From positions 1 through 64,000 of the forward strand of contig DATHTK010000028.1 of NCBI GenBank assembly GCA_035463295.1: a DNA stretch of 64,000 nucleotides, read 5' to 3'. The translations under genes were made by a program, and so were the position numbers. A model generated the notes under the pieces. The model worked only from the letters and a program-made list of their open reading frames with translations, was not told where the DNA came from and made no database searches. This DNA comes from DATHTK01 sp035463295. GTDB lineage: Bacteria; Actinomycetota; Rubrobacteria; Rubrobacterales; Rubrobacteraceae. Shown here piece by piece: positions 41,247-49,225 of this stretch (the first letter of the stretch is position 1; every line of letters starts with the position of its first letter).

Positions 41247-41930
41247 CTAGTGGGAGTGTTCGTCGGCGGGTGGAGGCGAGCCTTGCTCCGGCTGTCCTCT
41301 GCGGCTTTCGAGCATCTCGCGCATAATCTTTATCTCTCCCTCTTGGGAGGCGATGATGGCGTTGGCGAGGCGCTGGACCTCGGGGCGGTCGGTACTTTCG
41401 AGGGCGGCCTCGGCCATTGGCACGGCGGCGCGGTGGTGAGGGATCATGAGCTGCAAGAACAGCCTGTCGGCCTCGTCGGGGGGGGCGTTGCGGAGGCGGT
41501 TGATCTCCTGTGGGCTCGCCATGCCTGGCATACGGCCCTCTATCGGGTGACCCATCCAGCTCATGGCGGGTTCGGTGCCGGTAGCCGGGAGGCCCCACAC
41601 GTCGAGCCAGCCCTGCATCTGGCCGATCTGACCCTGTTGGGTCAGGGCCATGTCGGCGGCCATGGTCCTTATCTCATCGCTCTCGGTCTTGTCGCGCACG
41701 ATCTCGGCCATCTCGACGGCCTGGGCGTGATGGACGGACATGTCGCGGGCGAAGCCGGCCTCGGCCGAGGAGTCTCCCGGCTGGCGCGTCGAGACGAGGA
41801 ACGCGAGCGCCACGAACAGCGCCAGAAGGGCCGCGACGGCGGCGATGACGGGGAGTCGGGGCCCGAGCCGCCGGGGGTCGTGGGCGGCTCCGTCTTTGTG
41901 CGTGGTGGCGCTGGGGTTTGTGGGGAGCAA
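41247..41930 (-). CDS. DUF305 protein, membrane-anchored
   Basis: 227 residues. One membrane helix at about 27-47, then two copies of the DUF305 four-helix half: FARDMSVHHAQAVEMAEIV and FLQLMIPHHRAAVPMAEAAL, each with the paired histidines of this family, which suggests metal binding. The domain is exported. TTG 41930 directly follows the DUF3105 TAA, with GGAGAG nine bases upstream. Linked DUF3105-DUF305 genes are frequent in actinobacteria. Confidence 0.85.
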   Translation of the reverse strand: MLPTNPSATTHKDGAAHDPRRLGPRLPVIAAVAALLALFVALAFLVSTRQPGDSSAEAGFARDMSVHHAQAVEMAEIVRDKTESDEIRTMAADMALTQQGQIGQMQGWLDVWGLPATGTEPAMSWMGHPIEGRMPGMASPQEINRLRNAPPDEADRLFLQLMIPHHRAAVPMAEAALESTDRPEVQRLANAIIASQEGEIKIMREMLESRRGQPEQGSPPPADEHSH

Positions 41931-42527
41931 TTAGGACGGCTCTCCGACGCCGCCGGTACAGGCTGCGCCGGGCTCCGGGGTCTGCGGTCCCTGGAGGTAG
42001 GCTCGGACAAAGCGCTCGAGGTCGGCGTCGCCGGCGCTCTCGAGCGTCATCTGCTTACCCCAGGCGGAGGCTACGATAGGGGGCTCCAGGTCGGGGTAGG
42101 GGCTGACCAGGATACAGCTCTGGCTCTGGGCGAGGTTCCTGAGCTGGTCCACCTGTCCCTGGGGGAGGTCGGGACGGTAGGCGATCCAGACCGCGCCGTG
42201 CTCCAGGGTGTGGACGGCGTTCTCGTCCCGGATCGGCTCGGAGTAGAAGCCGGCGTTCTGCCAGACGGGGTCGTGCTCGCCGCCGGCCGGTGGGGTCTGT
42301 TCATAGTCCACGTCAGACTCGCTGTGCTGGCCCGCCGGTCCCACGTCGATCTCCTCGACCTCGCCTGGCGGGCTGCTCGCTGCCTGTTCGCGCGAGTCGA
42401 AAAAGACCAGCGCGGCGAACCCGGCAATAAAGACCACCGCGATAAGACCGATTATGAGGTAGGTCCTGTTCAGGCCTCCTCCGGAAGAGGCCGTTCCGCG
42501 GCCGCGCCCACTTCTTTTCGTTCCCAA
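41931..42527 (-). CDS. DUF3105 protein, membrane-anchored
   Basis: 198 residues. Basic N-terminus, one membrane helix (TYLIIGLIAVVFIAGFAALV) and an exported domain with HTLEHGAVWIAYRPDLPQ and LVSPYPDLEPPIVASAWGKQ, diagnostic of DUF3105. Function unknown. TTG 42527 is chosen because AGAGG lies seven bases before it; the ORF to 42584 has no such site. The stop is adjacent to the DUF305 start. Confidence 0.85.
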   Translation of the reverse strand: MGTKRSGRGRGTASSGGGLNRTYLIIGLIAVVFIAGFAALVFFDSREQAASSPPGEVEEIDVGPAGQHSESDVDYEQTPPAGGEHDPVWQNAGFYSEPIRDENAVHTLEHGAVWIAYRPDLPQGQVDQLRNLAQSQSCILVSPYPDLEPPIVASAWGKQMTLESAGDADLERFVRAYLQGPQTPEPGAACTGGVGEPS

Positions 42528-42608
42528 AGCTAGAGCCTCTTTGTCGTTTGCGCTCCAGATCCTAGCACAGCAGAACCGTCGCAATGAGGGGTCGGGAGTT
42601 AGGATCTC

Positions 42609-42827
42609 TCACGTGGTCCGCGCCACCAGGTGGATGGCGGGCGCGGCGAGGGCGAGCCACACGGCCACCACGAAGACGGCCGCCGGCCTCTCTTCGGCCG
42701 CCAGGCCCGCCTTCTCGCGGCATTCGGCGAGGAGGCGGGCGGGGATCGAGTTCAGTGAGATGGCTCGCGGTGAGGATGGACGAGACACGGGTACCGGTAT
42801 GGACCGAGCATTCGATGATTGCGCCAT
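42609..42827 (-). CDS. Possible small C-tail-anchored protein
   Basis: 72 codons ending in a hydrophobic helix (PAAVFVVAVWLALAAPAIHL) preceded by a plausible SIPARLLAECREKAGLAAE. It ends 81 bases before DUF3105 on the same strand. The N-terminal part is low-complexity (Ser, Pro, Arg) and may be noncoding, with the true start at an internal codon. I do not recognise it, and it may be spurious. Confidence 0.35.
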   Translation of the reverse strand: MAQSSNARSIPVPVSRPSSPRAISLNSIPARLLAECREKAGLAAEERPAAVFVVAVWLALAAPAIHLVARTT

Positions 42828-42895
42828 CGTCCAGATCGGCGGTGCCGGCAGAAAGGCGAACGGTCGGACGTGGCGGTACGGCGGTGCGAGCGATC

Positions 42896-43831
42896 CTATC
42901 GTTTGCGGAGCCTCTCGACGCGAGGGAGGAACGTGAGTCGGGTGTTATCTGCGGCGTGGTCGCCGACGTGGTCCACCTGGAGGGTCGTGTGTTCGATGCC
43001 GTACTCGTGGGCGAGAACTCTTTCCAGGTCGCGGCGTCGCGCGTGGCAGTCCTCGTTCTGTCCGACGAGGACGTGGGCCGAGAGAGAAGGGAAGCCCGAC
43101 GTGATGGTCCAGACGTGCAGGTCGTGGACCTCCTGGACGCCCTCCACGCCGACCATCTTCTCGCCGATCTCGTTCACGTCGAGGCCGCTGGGGGCCCCCT
43201 CGAGGAGGATGGTAGTGGATTCGCGCAGGAGCCGCCAGGAGCTGGCCAGGATGAGGAGTGCGATCAGGACGCTGACCAGGGGATCGGCGTAGCGCCAGCC
43301 GGTGAGGACGATGATGAGGGCCGCCGAGATCGCCCCTACGGAGCCGAGCAGGTCGGCGATCACGTGCCTCAGGGCGCCCTGTACGTTCAGGCTCTCGCCG
43401 CCGGAGCGCGATAGTATCGCGGCCCCTGCGACGTTCACCAGCAGCCCGAGAGTGGCGACGATGAGCATGGGGCCAGCCAGGATCTCCGGCGGAGCCTGCA
43501 GGCGGTGGAAGGCCTCGAAGAAGATCCAGATCGAGACGGCGACGAGGGTTACCCCGTTCACGAGGGCGGCCAGGATCTCGGCGCGCTTGAAGCCGAAGCT
43601 CCGGTTGGGAGTGGGTGGCTTGGTCGCGATCCAGGCGGCGAAGAGGGCGAGGCCGATCGAGACGTTGTCCGAGAGCATGTGCCCGGCGTCGGCGAGAAGG
43701 GCGAGGGAGCCGGTGAGGAGACCGCCGACGACCTCGACTACTGTGAAGGTCGCGGTGAGCGCGAGCACGACCGTCAGGGCTCGTCGGCTCTGGTCACGGG
43801 TATGCGCCTCGTGTGTGTGGTCGTGGGCCAC
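42896..43831 (-). CDS. Cation diffusion facilitator, CzcD/ZitB-like
   Basis: 311 residues, six membrane helices and a C-terminal cytoplasmic domain. Metal ligands: ALLADAGHMLSDNVSIGLAL in helix 2 and LRHVIADLLGSVGAISAALI in helix 5 (HxxxD pairs), plus a short His-rich N-terminus (MAHDHTHEAH). It exports zinc, cobalt or cadmium in exchange for protons. It stands alone on the minus strand, 64 bases from the small gene upstream. Confidence 0.92.
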   Translation of the reverse strand: MAHDHTHEAHTRDQSRRALTVVLALTATFTVVEVVGGLLTGSLALLADAGHMLSDNVSIGLALFAAWIATKPPTPNRSFGFKRAEILAALVNGVTLVAVSIWIFFEAFHRLQAPPEILAGPMLIVATLGLLVNVAGAAILSRSGGESLNVQGALRHVIADLLGSVGAISAALIIVLTGWRYADPLVSVLIALLILASSWRLLRESTTILLEGAPSGLDVNEIGEKMVGVEGVQEVHDLHVWTITSGFPSLSAHVLVGQNEDCHARRRDLERVLAHEYGIEHTTLQVDHVGDHAADNTRLTFLPRVERLRKR

Positions 43832-43859
43832 GGCGGTATTCTACCGCCGCCGGGGCGGT

Positions 43860-44096
43860 TTACTCGTCGCGGTACTGGCGCAGCGCGAGCCAGATTCCGA
43901 AGGCGATCTGAGCCGCGCCGAGAAGGCGCATGTAGTTCGGGTTCTCGGCGAAGAAGCGAGACACCTTGCGTACGCCCTGGGGGCCGACAACCCACAGGCG
44001 CGCGTGGTCCCTGGGGGCGATCACCTCGATGGCGCCGTCGCCGATGGCGAGGACCGCGACAGTCTCCTTTATCCTGCGGACCCAGTCGGCCTTCAC
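43860..44096 (-). CDS. Small unknown protein downstream of htrA
   Basis: 78 residues. Amphipathic start (KADWVRRIKETVAVLAIGDG), then a central VVGPQGVRKVSRFFAENPNY and a C-terminal membrane-like helix MRLLGAAQIAFGIWLALRQY. It begins nine bases after the htrA stop on the same strand, so it is probably cotranscribed and may be a membrane partner of the protease. I do not recognise the family. Confidence 0.6.
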   Translation of the reverse strand: MKADWVRRIKETVAVLAIGDGAIEVIAPRDHARLWVVGPQGVRKVSRFFAENPNYMRLLGAAQIAFGIWLALRQYRDE

Positions 44097-44105
44097 GCTT
44101 ACTCC

Positions 44106-45203
44106 TTACTGCGCCGGGCGTTCGTCGAGCGTCACGTCCACGGTCTGCTCTTCGCCGTCGCGGACGATCGTCAGCTCTGCAGAGTCACCGGGCTGGTAGT
44201 CGCGCAGGGCGCCGAGCAGGTCACCCGTGCTCTCGATGGGAGCATCGCCGAGGGCGACGATCACGTCCCCGCTGCGCACTCCGGCCTCATCTGCTGCGCT
44301 GCCGGACTCGACCTCCGAGACGAGCGCCCCGGCCTGCACCGGCAGATCGAAGCGCTCGGCCTCCTCCGTACTCAGGTCCGTCGTGACGACGCCGAGATAG
44401 GCGCTCGAGACCTCGCCCGTCTCGATCAGCTGGTCGGCGACCGACATGGCGGTGTCCGAGGGGATGGCGAACCCGATGTTTACCGCCCGGGTCTGTTGTG
44501 GCGGGAGGTAGGCGACGTTGATGCCGATGATCTCACCGTCCCGGTCGGCCAGGGCCCCGCCGGAGCTGCCGGGGGAGATGGCGGCGTCGGTCTGGACCAG
44601 GTCCGCGAGCGCGGCGGCCGCCTCCGGGTCGCCGCCGGTGAGCTCGGGCGGGAACTCGCGGCCGATCGCGCTGACGACGCCGGCGGTCACGGTGGACTCG
44701 AACCCCGCGGGGCTGCCGATGGCGACGGCGAGCTGGCCGACGACTAGGTCCTGGTCGTCGCTGAAGGCGGCGGCGGGCAGGTCGTCGCGGTCTACCCGGA
44801 CCACGGCGATCTCGCTGCGCGGGTCGCTCCCGACGACCTCGGCGCGCTCAGTCGTGCCGTCGGCGAAGGCGACGTTCACCTCGCTCGCGCCCTCGACCAC
44901 GTGATGGTTGGTCACTATGTAGCCGTCTTCGCGGTAGATCACGCCGCTCCCGACCCCTTCCTGCTCCTGGGTTCCGAACGGCGTCGTCTGTATGGCCTGG
45001 ACGTTGACCTGCACAACCGAGGGCGAGACCTCGGCGGCGACCTGCGCGACCGGCTCGTCGTCGGGGGCTTGCGCGGCCGCCTGGGCTGGCGCCTGGTTCT
45101 TCTCCCCGTCACCCGAACCTTCGTCGTCTGAGCACGCCGTGAGCAGTACGGCGGCCAGCGTCAGGGCGAACAATAGAGAGTATGCTCTCGGCCACTTCTT
45201 CAA
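44106..45203 (-). CDS. HtrA/DegP-like serine protease with PDZ domain, lipoprotein
   Basis: 365 residues. The N-terminus is a lipoprotein signal (ALTLAAVLLTACSDD), then a low-complexity linker. The trypsin-like domain has His in YIVTNHHVVEGASEVNV, Asp in DPRSEIAVVRVDRDD and Ser in AISPGSSGGALADRDGEIIG. The PDZ domain (AYLGVVTTDLSTEEAERF, AGVRSGDVIVALGDAP) ends the protein. It should degrade misfolded exported proteins. TTG 45203 is ten bases after AGGAGG and gives a normal signal peptide; the frame to 45245 adds residues without a ribosome site. Confidence 0.92.
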   Translation of the reverse strand: MKKWPRAYSLLFALTLAAVLLTACSDDEGSGDGEKNQAPAQAAAQAPDDEPVAQVAAEVSPSVVQVNVQAIQTTPFGTQEQEGVGSGVIYREDGYIVTNHHVVEGASEVNVAFADGTTERAEVVGSDPRSEIAVVRVDRDDLPAAAFSDDQDLVVGQLAVAIGSPAGFESTVTAGVVSAIGREFPPELTGGDPEAAAALADLVQTDAAISPGSSGGALADRDGEIIGINVAYLPPQQTRAVNIGFAIPSDTAMSVADQLIETGEVSSAYLGVVTTDLSTEEAERFDLPVQAGALVSEVESGSAADEAGVRSGDVIVALGDAPIESTGDLLGALRDYQPGDSAELTIVRDGEEQTVDVTLDERPAQ

Positions 45204-45296
45204 AGTATGGAAACCTCCTGTTAGCGCCGCGGGCGCTCTTTGCACACCAGAGTCTATACGAATGCGCTCGAATTGGTCCCGGTGTACCCTGGGCGC

Positions 45297-45638
45297 GTGA
45301 CCGCGCCATCAGACAGAAAAGAGCTCCCTCTGGACTTCGCCTACGCGGGCGAGGCGCGGCATTTCGTCGCCTGGCGGGGCGCCGTCGCCGGCCTCGGCGG
45401 CGGGAGGCTCAACGATCTCGCCGTCGCCGCGGAGGCCGTTCTCACCGACGTGCTCCTCTCCGCGGAGGGCGGCATCCTCGAGGTCGAGTCCGAGCGCGAC
45501 GAGGAGGTCTTCAGGATCGTCATCTCCCACCCGGAGCTCGAAGGGCGCCGGATGAGCGATCTGCCTGCGATACTGGAACAGTTCCTCGATGGCTACGAGC
45601 TCTCCCGAACCCGTGCCGTGCTCGTGCAGCGGCTGTAG
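45297..45638 (+). CDS. Possible degenerate RsbW-type ATPase-fold protein
   Basis: 113 residues. ELPLDFAYAGEARHFVAWRG followed by LNDLAVAAEAVLTDVLLSAE resembles the start and N-box of anti-sigma HATPase_c_2 proteins, where E-x-x-x-N would bind Mg-ATP; here the asparagine is aspartate and the G-boxes are absent. It could therefore be a nucleotide-free relative in a partner-switching system. It is divergent from htrA, sharing a 93-base promoter region. Start GTG 45297 is uncertain; the frame opens at 45240. Confidence 0.5.
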   Translation: MTAPSDRKELPLDFAYAGEARHFVAWRGAVAGLGGGRLNDLAVAAEAVLTDVLLSAEGGILEVESERDEEVFRIVISHPELEGRRMSDLPAILEQFLDGYELSRTRAVLVQRL

Positions 45639-45758
45639 AGCCCGGCAGACCCGTCTGGGACAGGGGCGAGCGGGGTCGCACGACGTCCCGGAGATGAGCG
45701 CCAGACCAGAGAAGCACGGCGCTACATTACTGGCCGATCTATCGGAGCGTCGCACTTG

Positions 45759-46034
45759 CTAGGCGAGCCTGCGCAGCGCGTCCTTTACCTTCTCCTCTTC
45801 GGCGCGGAGGTGGAGAAAGACGTCCTGGGCGAAGCGGACGGCGTGCTCCTCGGGTAGGTTCACACGGCGGTGCTGGATCACCGACTCGAGTTCCTTGCCC
45901 GCGGCGTCCACCATGCCGACCATCAGCTCGGCCTCCCGCAACGTCTCTTCGCGCTCTTCGTCGGAGAGCTCCGGGACTCTCCTCAGTCTCTCCCGGTGCT
46001 CTTCGAGGTGCCGGATAAAGTCTCTTATGCCCAT
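45759..46034 (-). CDS. Small helical protein of unknown function
   Basis: 91 residues, no hydrophobic segment, almost wholly predicted helix: IRDFIRHLEEHRERLRRVPE, SDEEREETLREAELMVGMVD and a C-terminal LRAEEEKVKDALRRLA. It may form a coiled coil. Coding bias is good and it is convergent with the gene at 45297, with a 120-base gap. No family recognised. Confidence 0.55.
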   Translation of the reverse strand: MGIRDFIRHLEEHRERLRRVPELSDEEREETLREAELMVGMVDAAGKELESVIQHRRVNLPEEHAVRFAQDVFLHLRAEEEKVKDALRRLA

Positions 46035-46097
46035 CGCCGGAGATTATAGCGGCTCGGTGCCGCCCTACGGGGCGTGCGGCTTGCGGAGACGGCTCGC

Positions 46098-46193
46098 TCA
46101 GGGTACGGCAGCGACGGACCCGGCAAGGAACATGGCGAGCAGGAGGATTGCCAACGTCGCCGCGAACACTGCCTCCGTCGTCCCTTTCATCAT
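46098..46193 (-). CDS. 31-residue single-pass membrane microprotein
   Basis: Two consecutive ATG codons at 46193-46188, preceded by GAAGGGAGC with normal spacing, open a frame of 31 codons ending at TGA 46098-46100. The product is a short KGTTE start and one hydrophobic helix (AVFAATLAILLLAMFLAGSV). It is too short for standard gene finders. It lies between unrelated genes on the same strand and has no recognised family. Confidence 0.5.
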   Translation of the reverse strand: MMKGTTEAVFAATLAILLLAMFLAGSVAAVP

Positions 46194-46354
46194 GCCCTTG
46201 CTCCCTTCTTCACCGCTCGTCCTTATCAGCACCGGGGTTCTCTCAGGACGCTGATTCTCGCCTCCCGAAGCCGCTTCGACATCCCCCAGATTGACGACTT
46301 CGAACTACCGCAAATGGGCTAGTGCAAGTAGGGCCGATGAAATGTTCGACCGGC

Positions 46355-47803
46355 CTAGTCGCGGGATTGCAGGAAGATCTCGCGCGTCACCTCGTCTGAG
46401 TCGAGCTCGCGGGCGCGCTCCTCGGCGAGGCGTCGGGCCCTGCCCCTCAGAAAAGAGGGGATCTGGGCGAGTTCTTCGAGCGCCTCGTCCGTCCAGGGCG
46501 TCTGCGCCGCGCCTCCGGCGGGTGCCTCGGGGCGCTTCTCGCTGCGATCGAGGGCGGAGTCCAGCGCGTCTGCGAGCACGCTGCATCCCGTGTAGCCCAT
46601 GAGCGGACGCCCCACGAAGGGGTGTTCCGCTACCGGGGGACAGAGGGGGAGAAACGGGACCTCGAGGGAATCCGCGACCCCCTCCTCGAGGTGCGTCCCG
46701 ACGATCAGGTCGGGATCCGCGGCCTCGATGCGGGCGGCGACCTTCTCGGGGTCGTCTTCGACGAAGGATTCGTCGGTGAAGGTGCTGGCGTGGAAGAGGA
46801 AGTCCCGCTCGGCGTGGGTGAGGTAGGTGCCGCACGCGGCGACCTCGAGCCCGACCTCCCGGGCGAGCGCGTGTCCGAGGCCCAAGGGGTAGGTGAAGTC
46901 GCCGAAGATGGCGACCCGCCGCCCTACGAACGTCTCCGGCCTGTAGAGGCGGGCGTACCACGGCAGCTTCGCCGTCCGAGCCAGTTCCGCCCAGACGGCC
47001 CGCTGGACCTCCCTGGTGTCCAGGTGGCAGAGCTCACCGATGGCTCGCAGCGCCGCTCCCGTGCCCGTGGCGCCGATCATGGGCGTCGTCACCCGTTGCA
47101 TCCCCAGCTCGTCCTGCAGATACTGGGTCGCGGACTCCCCGATCTCCCGGTAGAGGGTGACGTTCGCCCATGCCCTCGGAAGTCCCGAGAGGTCCTCGAC
47201 GCTCGTCCCGAGCGGAACCCGGGTGTTGACCTCGACCCCGATCAGGCCGAGAAGCCGCTCGGCTTCGGCGTATTCCGCCGCGGCGCCCGGGCCGAAGATC
47301 GGCGGTCCGAAGAGATTGACCGTGGGATGGGGGCTTCTTTCGCGCTTGCCCCACACGTACGCCCGGACGAAGTCCTCCAGGGCGAGGTCTGCGGCCTCCA
47401 CCTCCCCGATGCCGGGCCGCTCCCAGGAACACGTCACCAGCTTCGGGGCTCGTCCGGTCCGGGCGCGCTCCGGGAGAGAGGTTACTGGAAGAGGCTCGCC
47501 AGAGAGGAGCGCGGCCTCCGAACGCGTCACGACGACGGCCTCGGCCTCCGGGTTCTGCCGCACGGCGGCCGAGAGGTCACGGGCTAGGTCTCCGGGAGCG
47601 CGCGAGTCGTCCGGCTTCTCCCATAGCGGGCTCACGCTTACCGGCGCCGGCTCACCGCCGCGCGTATTGGACCCGTAGAGCGCCGGGAAGTAGCCCTCGC
47701 CCGGGAGGGCGCGCAACACGGCGTGCACGCCCCGCAGGCTCGCGGCCACCCGCAACACACCGTGGCTCCCCGGTCCCTCGTAGACGCCGCGCAAGAGCCT
47801 CAT
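46355..47803 (-). CDS. BchB/ChlB-like protein (DPOR B-subunit homologue) with altered cluster and active-site residues
   Basis: 482 residues, close to BchB length. The N-terminus MRLLRGVYEGPGSHGVLRVA aligns without gaps to BchB (MKLTLWTYEGPPHVGAMRVA type). Nitrogenase-like halves follow, and residues about 435-482 are the C-terminal PCP_red domain (WTDEALEELAQIPSFLRGRA). The cluster ligand Asp36 of BchB is Glu36 here. In PWYARLYRPETFVGRRVAIF the catalytic Asp274 of Rhodobacter BchB corresponds to Arg288. Protochlorophyllide reduction is therefore unlikely. ATG 47803 lies 11 bases after the BchN-like stop, so the two form an operon and presumably a heteromer. Confidence 0.82.
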   Translation of the reverse strand: MRLLRGVYEGPGSHGVLRVAASLRGVHAVLRALPGEGYFPALYGSNTRGGEPAPVSVSPLWEKPDDSRAPGDLARDLSAAVRQNPEAEAVVVTRSEAALLSGEPLPVTSLPERARTGRAPKLVTCSWERPGIGEVEAADLALEDFVRAYVWGKRERSPHPTVNLFGPPIFGPGAAAEYAEAERLLGLIGVEVNTRVPLGTSVEDLSGLPRAWANVTLYREIGESATQYLQDELGMQRVTTPMIGATGTGAALRAIGELCHLDTREVQRAVWAELARTAKLPWYARLYRPETFVGRRVAIFGDFTYPLGLGHALAREVGLEVAACGTYLTHAERDFLFHASTFTDESFVEDDPEKVAARIEAADPDLIVGTHLEEGVADSLEVPFLPLCPPVAEHPFVGRPLMGYTGCSVLADALDSALDRSEKRPEAPAGGAAQTPWTDEALEELAQIPSFLRGRARRLAEERARELDSDEVTREIFLQSRD

Positions 47804-47813
47804 GCGAGGAACC

Positions 47814-49154
47814 TCACAGGTGCACGGAGTCGAGCGTCGCGGCGCGCTCGAAGGTGTGCGCAAAGAGCTCCAGGATGCGGCGAGAGCCCCCGTAGCCGTA
47901 GGGGCCGGACGCGAGAAAGTCGTGCGGGGAGCGGCAGAGGTGGCCGCGAGCGATGAGAGGGACGTGCAGCCCCGGGCTCGCGACGACCACGTCCGGCCTC
48001 GAGGCGTCGATGCGTGCGAGCTGCCCCCGCCAGTCGGGGGACTCGACGACGTCCACGTCGGGCCCCAGAGCTTGCAGCTCCGTCGCCAGAACTCGGCGGT
48101 CGAGCCGCGGGGCCCCGACCTCGAGTACCACCGCCCCGGCGTCGGCCAGAAAGCGGGCCAGCGGGATCTCGACCCCCGTATCGCCGGCGAAGAAGATCCT
48201 CTTGCCCCGGATGTGGTTTCTCAGAGGATCGAGGTCGACCCATACCGTGCGGGCCCGCACCACCTCGTTCGCTCCCACCCCCGCTTCCAAAGCCACGTCC
48301 CGGATAAAGCGGGCCGTGCCGTCCACCCCGACGGGCATGAGCGTCCTGACGAGCTTCGCCCCGCGCTCCTCCGCCGCCCTCGCCGCGGTCGTCAGGTTCG
48401 GGTCCATGATCGCAACGACCGTGCCTTCGCCAACCGGGGGGAGGTCCGCCAGCCCCTTTGGGGAGGGCACCGTGCCGGCGATCTCGACCCCGCTGCGGGC
48501 CAGGTCGCCTGTGAGTTCGCGCGCGGCGGCGGGCGAGGAGTAGGCGCCCAGCAGCACTACGGGACGGCCGCGACCCGGTCGTTCCTCCTCGCTGCTCCGG
48601 CCCAGCAGGTTCCCGAAGAGCCCCCCGGTTAGCTTGCGCGCCGGGGGATCGGTCTCCACGAGGTCGGAGGTCCTTCTCTTCGGGCAGAGGTCCACGAGCG
48701 CGGCGATGACGCTGTCCTGGAGGTCGGTGGACAGGCTGCCGGGGGCACGGCGGGCAGCGTCCGGGTCGACCGCCAGCGCCGGGAGCTCCAGCCGGCGGGA
48801 GATCAGCCGGGCTTCGAACGAGGCGTCCACCCCGAGCAGCGCCGCGGGGCGGCCCGCGACGAGGAGGACGAGCTCGGTGCCGCGGGAACCCGCGGCGGCC
48901 TCGATCACGCGCGAGGCGATCCTCCCCTGTGGCGGGGGATGCTCGGGGTCCAGCACGAGGGAGGCGACCCGCGCGCTCCGGGCGGAGCGTGGGAGACCCG
49001 GGGTGGGCGCGGCGGGGAGCGACTGGACGAGGTGGGCCTCGCCCCTCGTGCCGACGACCACGACGAGAGCGCCAGTAAGCCTGTTTGCAAGGCCGTTCAC
49101 GGCATGAAGCGGCGGGAGAACGTCCGGTACCCCCGACTCGTTAAGAATCGTCAA
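47814..49154 (-). CDS. BchN/ChlN-like protein (DPOR N-subunit homologue) lacking the cluster cysteines
   Basis: 446 residues. Ungapped family matches are ESGVPDVLPPL against ESGQREVFCGL, VVGTRGEAHLVQS against VVGTRTCAHLLQS, and LVAGRPAALLGVD against LVGSCPSEVIKLD. The three 4Fe-4S cysteines become Pro14, Glu39 and Arg102; the first cysteine of the protein is residue 157. The later Rossmann-like parts are preserved (VAIMDPNLTTAARAAEERGA, KRIFFAGDTGVEIPLARFL). TTG 49154 follows GGAGGG. It lies 71 bases after deoD and 11 before the BchB-like gene. No BchL gene is in the window. Confidence 0.8.
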   Translation of the reverse strand: MTILNESGVPDVLPPLHAVNGLANRLTGALVVVVGTRGEAHLVQSLPAAPTPGLPRSARSARVASLVLDPEHPPPQGRIASRVIEAAAGSRGTELVLLVAGRPAALLGVDASFEARLISRRLELPALAVDPDAARRAPGSLSTDLQDSVIAALVDLCPKRRTSDLVETDPPARKLTGGLFGNLLGRSSEEERPGRGRPVVLLGAYSSPAAARELTGDLARSGVEIAGTVPSPKGLADLPPVGEGTVVAIMDPNLTTAARAAEERGAKLVRTLMPVGVDGTARFIRDVALEAGVGANEVVRARTVWVDLDPLRNHIRGKRIFFAGDTGVEIPLARFLADAGAVVLEVGAPRLDRRVLATELQALGPDVDVVESPDWRGQLARIDASRPDVVVASPGLHVPLIARGHLCRSPHDFLASGPYGYGGSRRILELFAHTFERAATLDSVHL

Positions 49155-49225
49155 AAGCCCTCCCGAGCAACGCTACTCTTCAACGTGGCCCTTCCCGGCT
49201 CTCCGCCGCGTCTGACGGAGAGCCC

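Noticed and set aside
46355..49154. Nitrogenase NifDK or functional protochlorophyllide reductase
   Set aside because: The PCP_red tail and N-terminal matches fit BchN/BchB, not NifDK. The cluster ligands and catalytic aspartate are absent, so a functional DPOR is not claimed.
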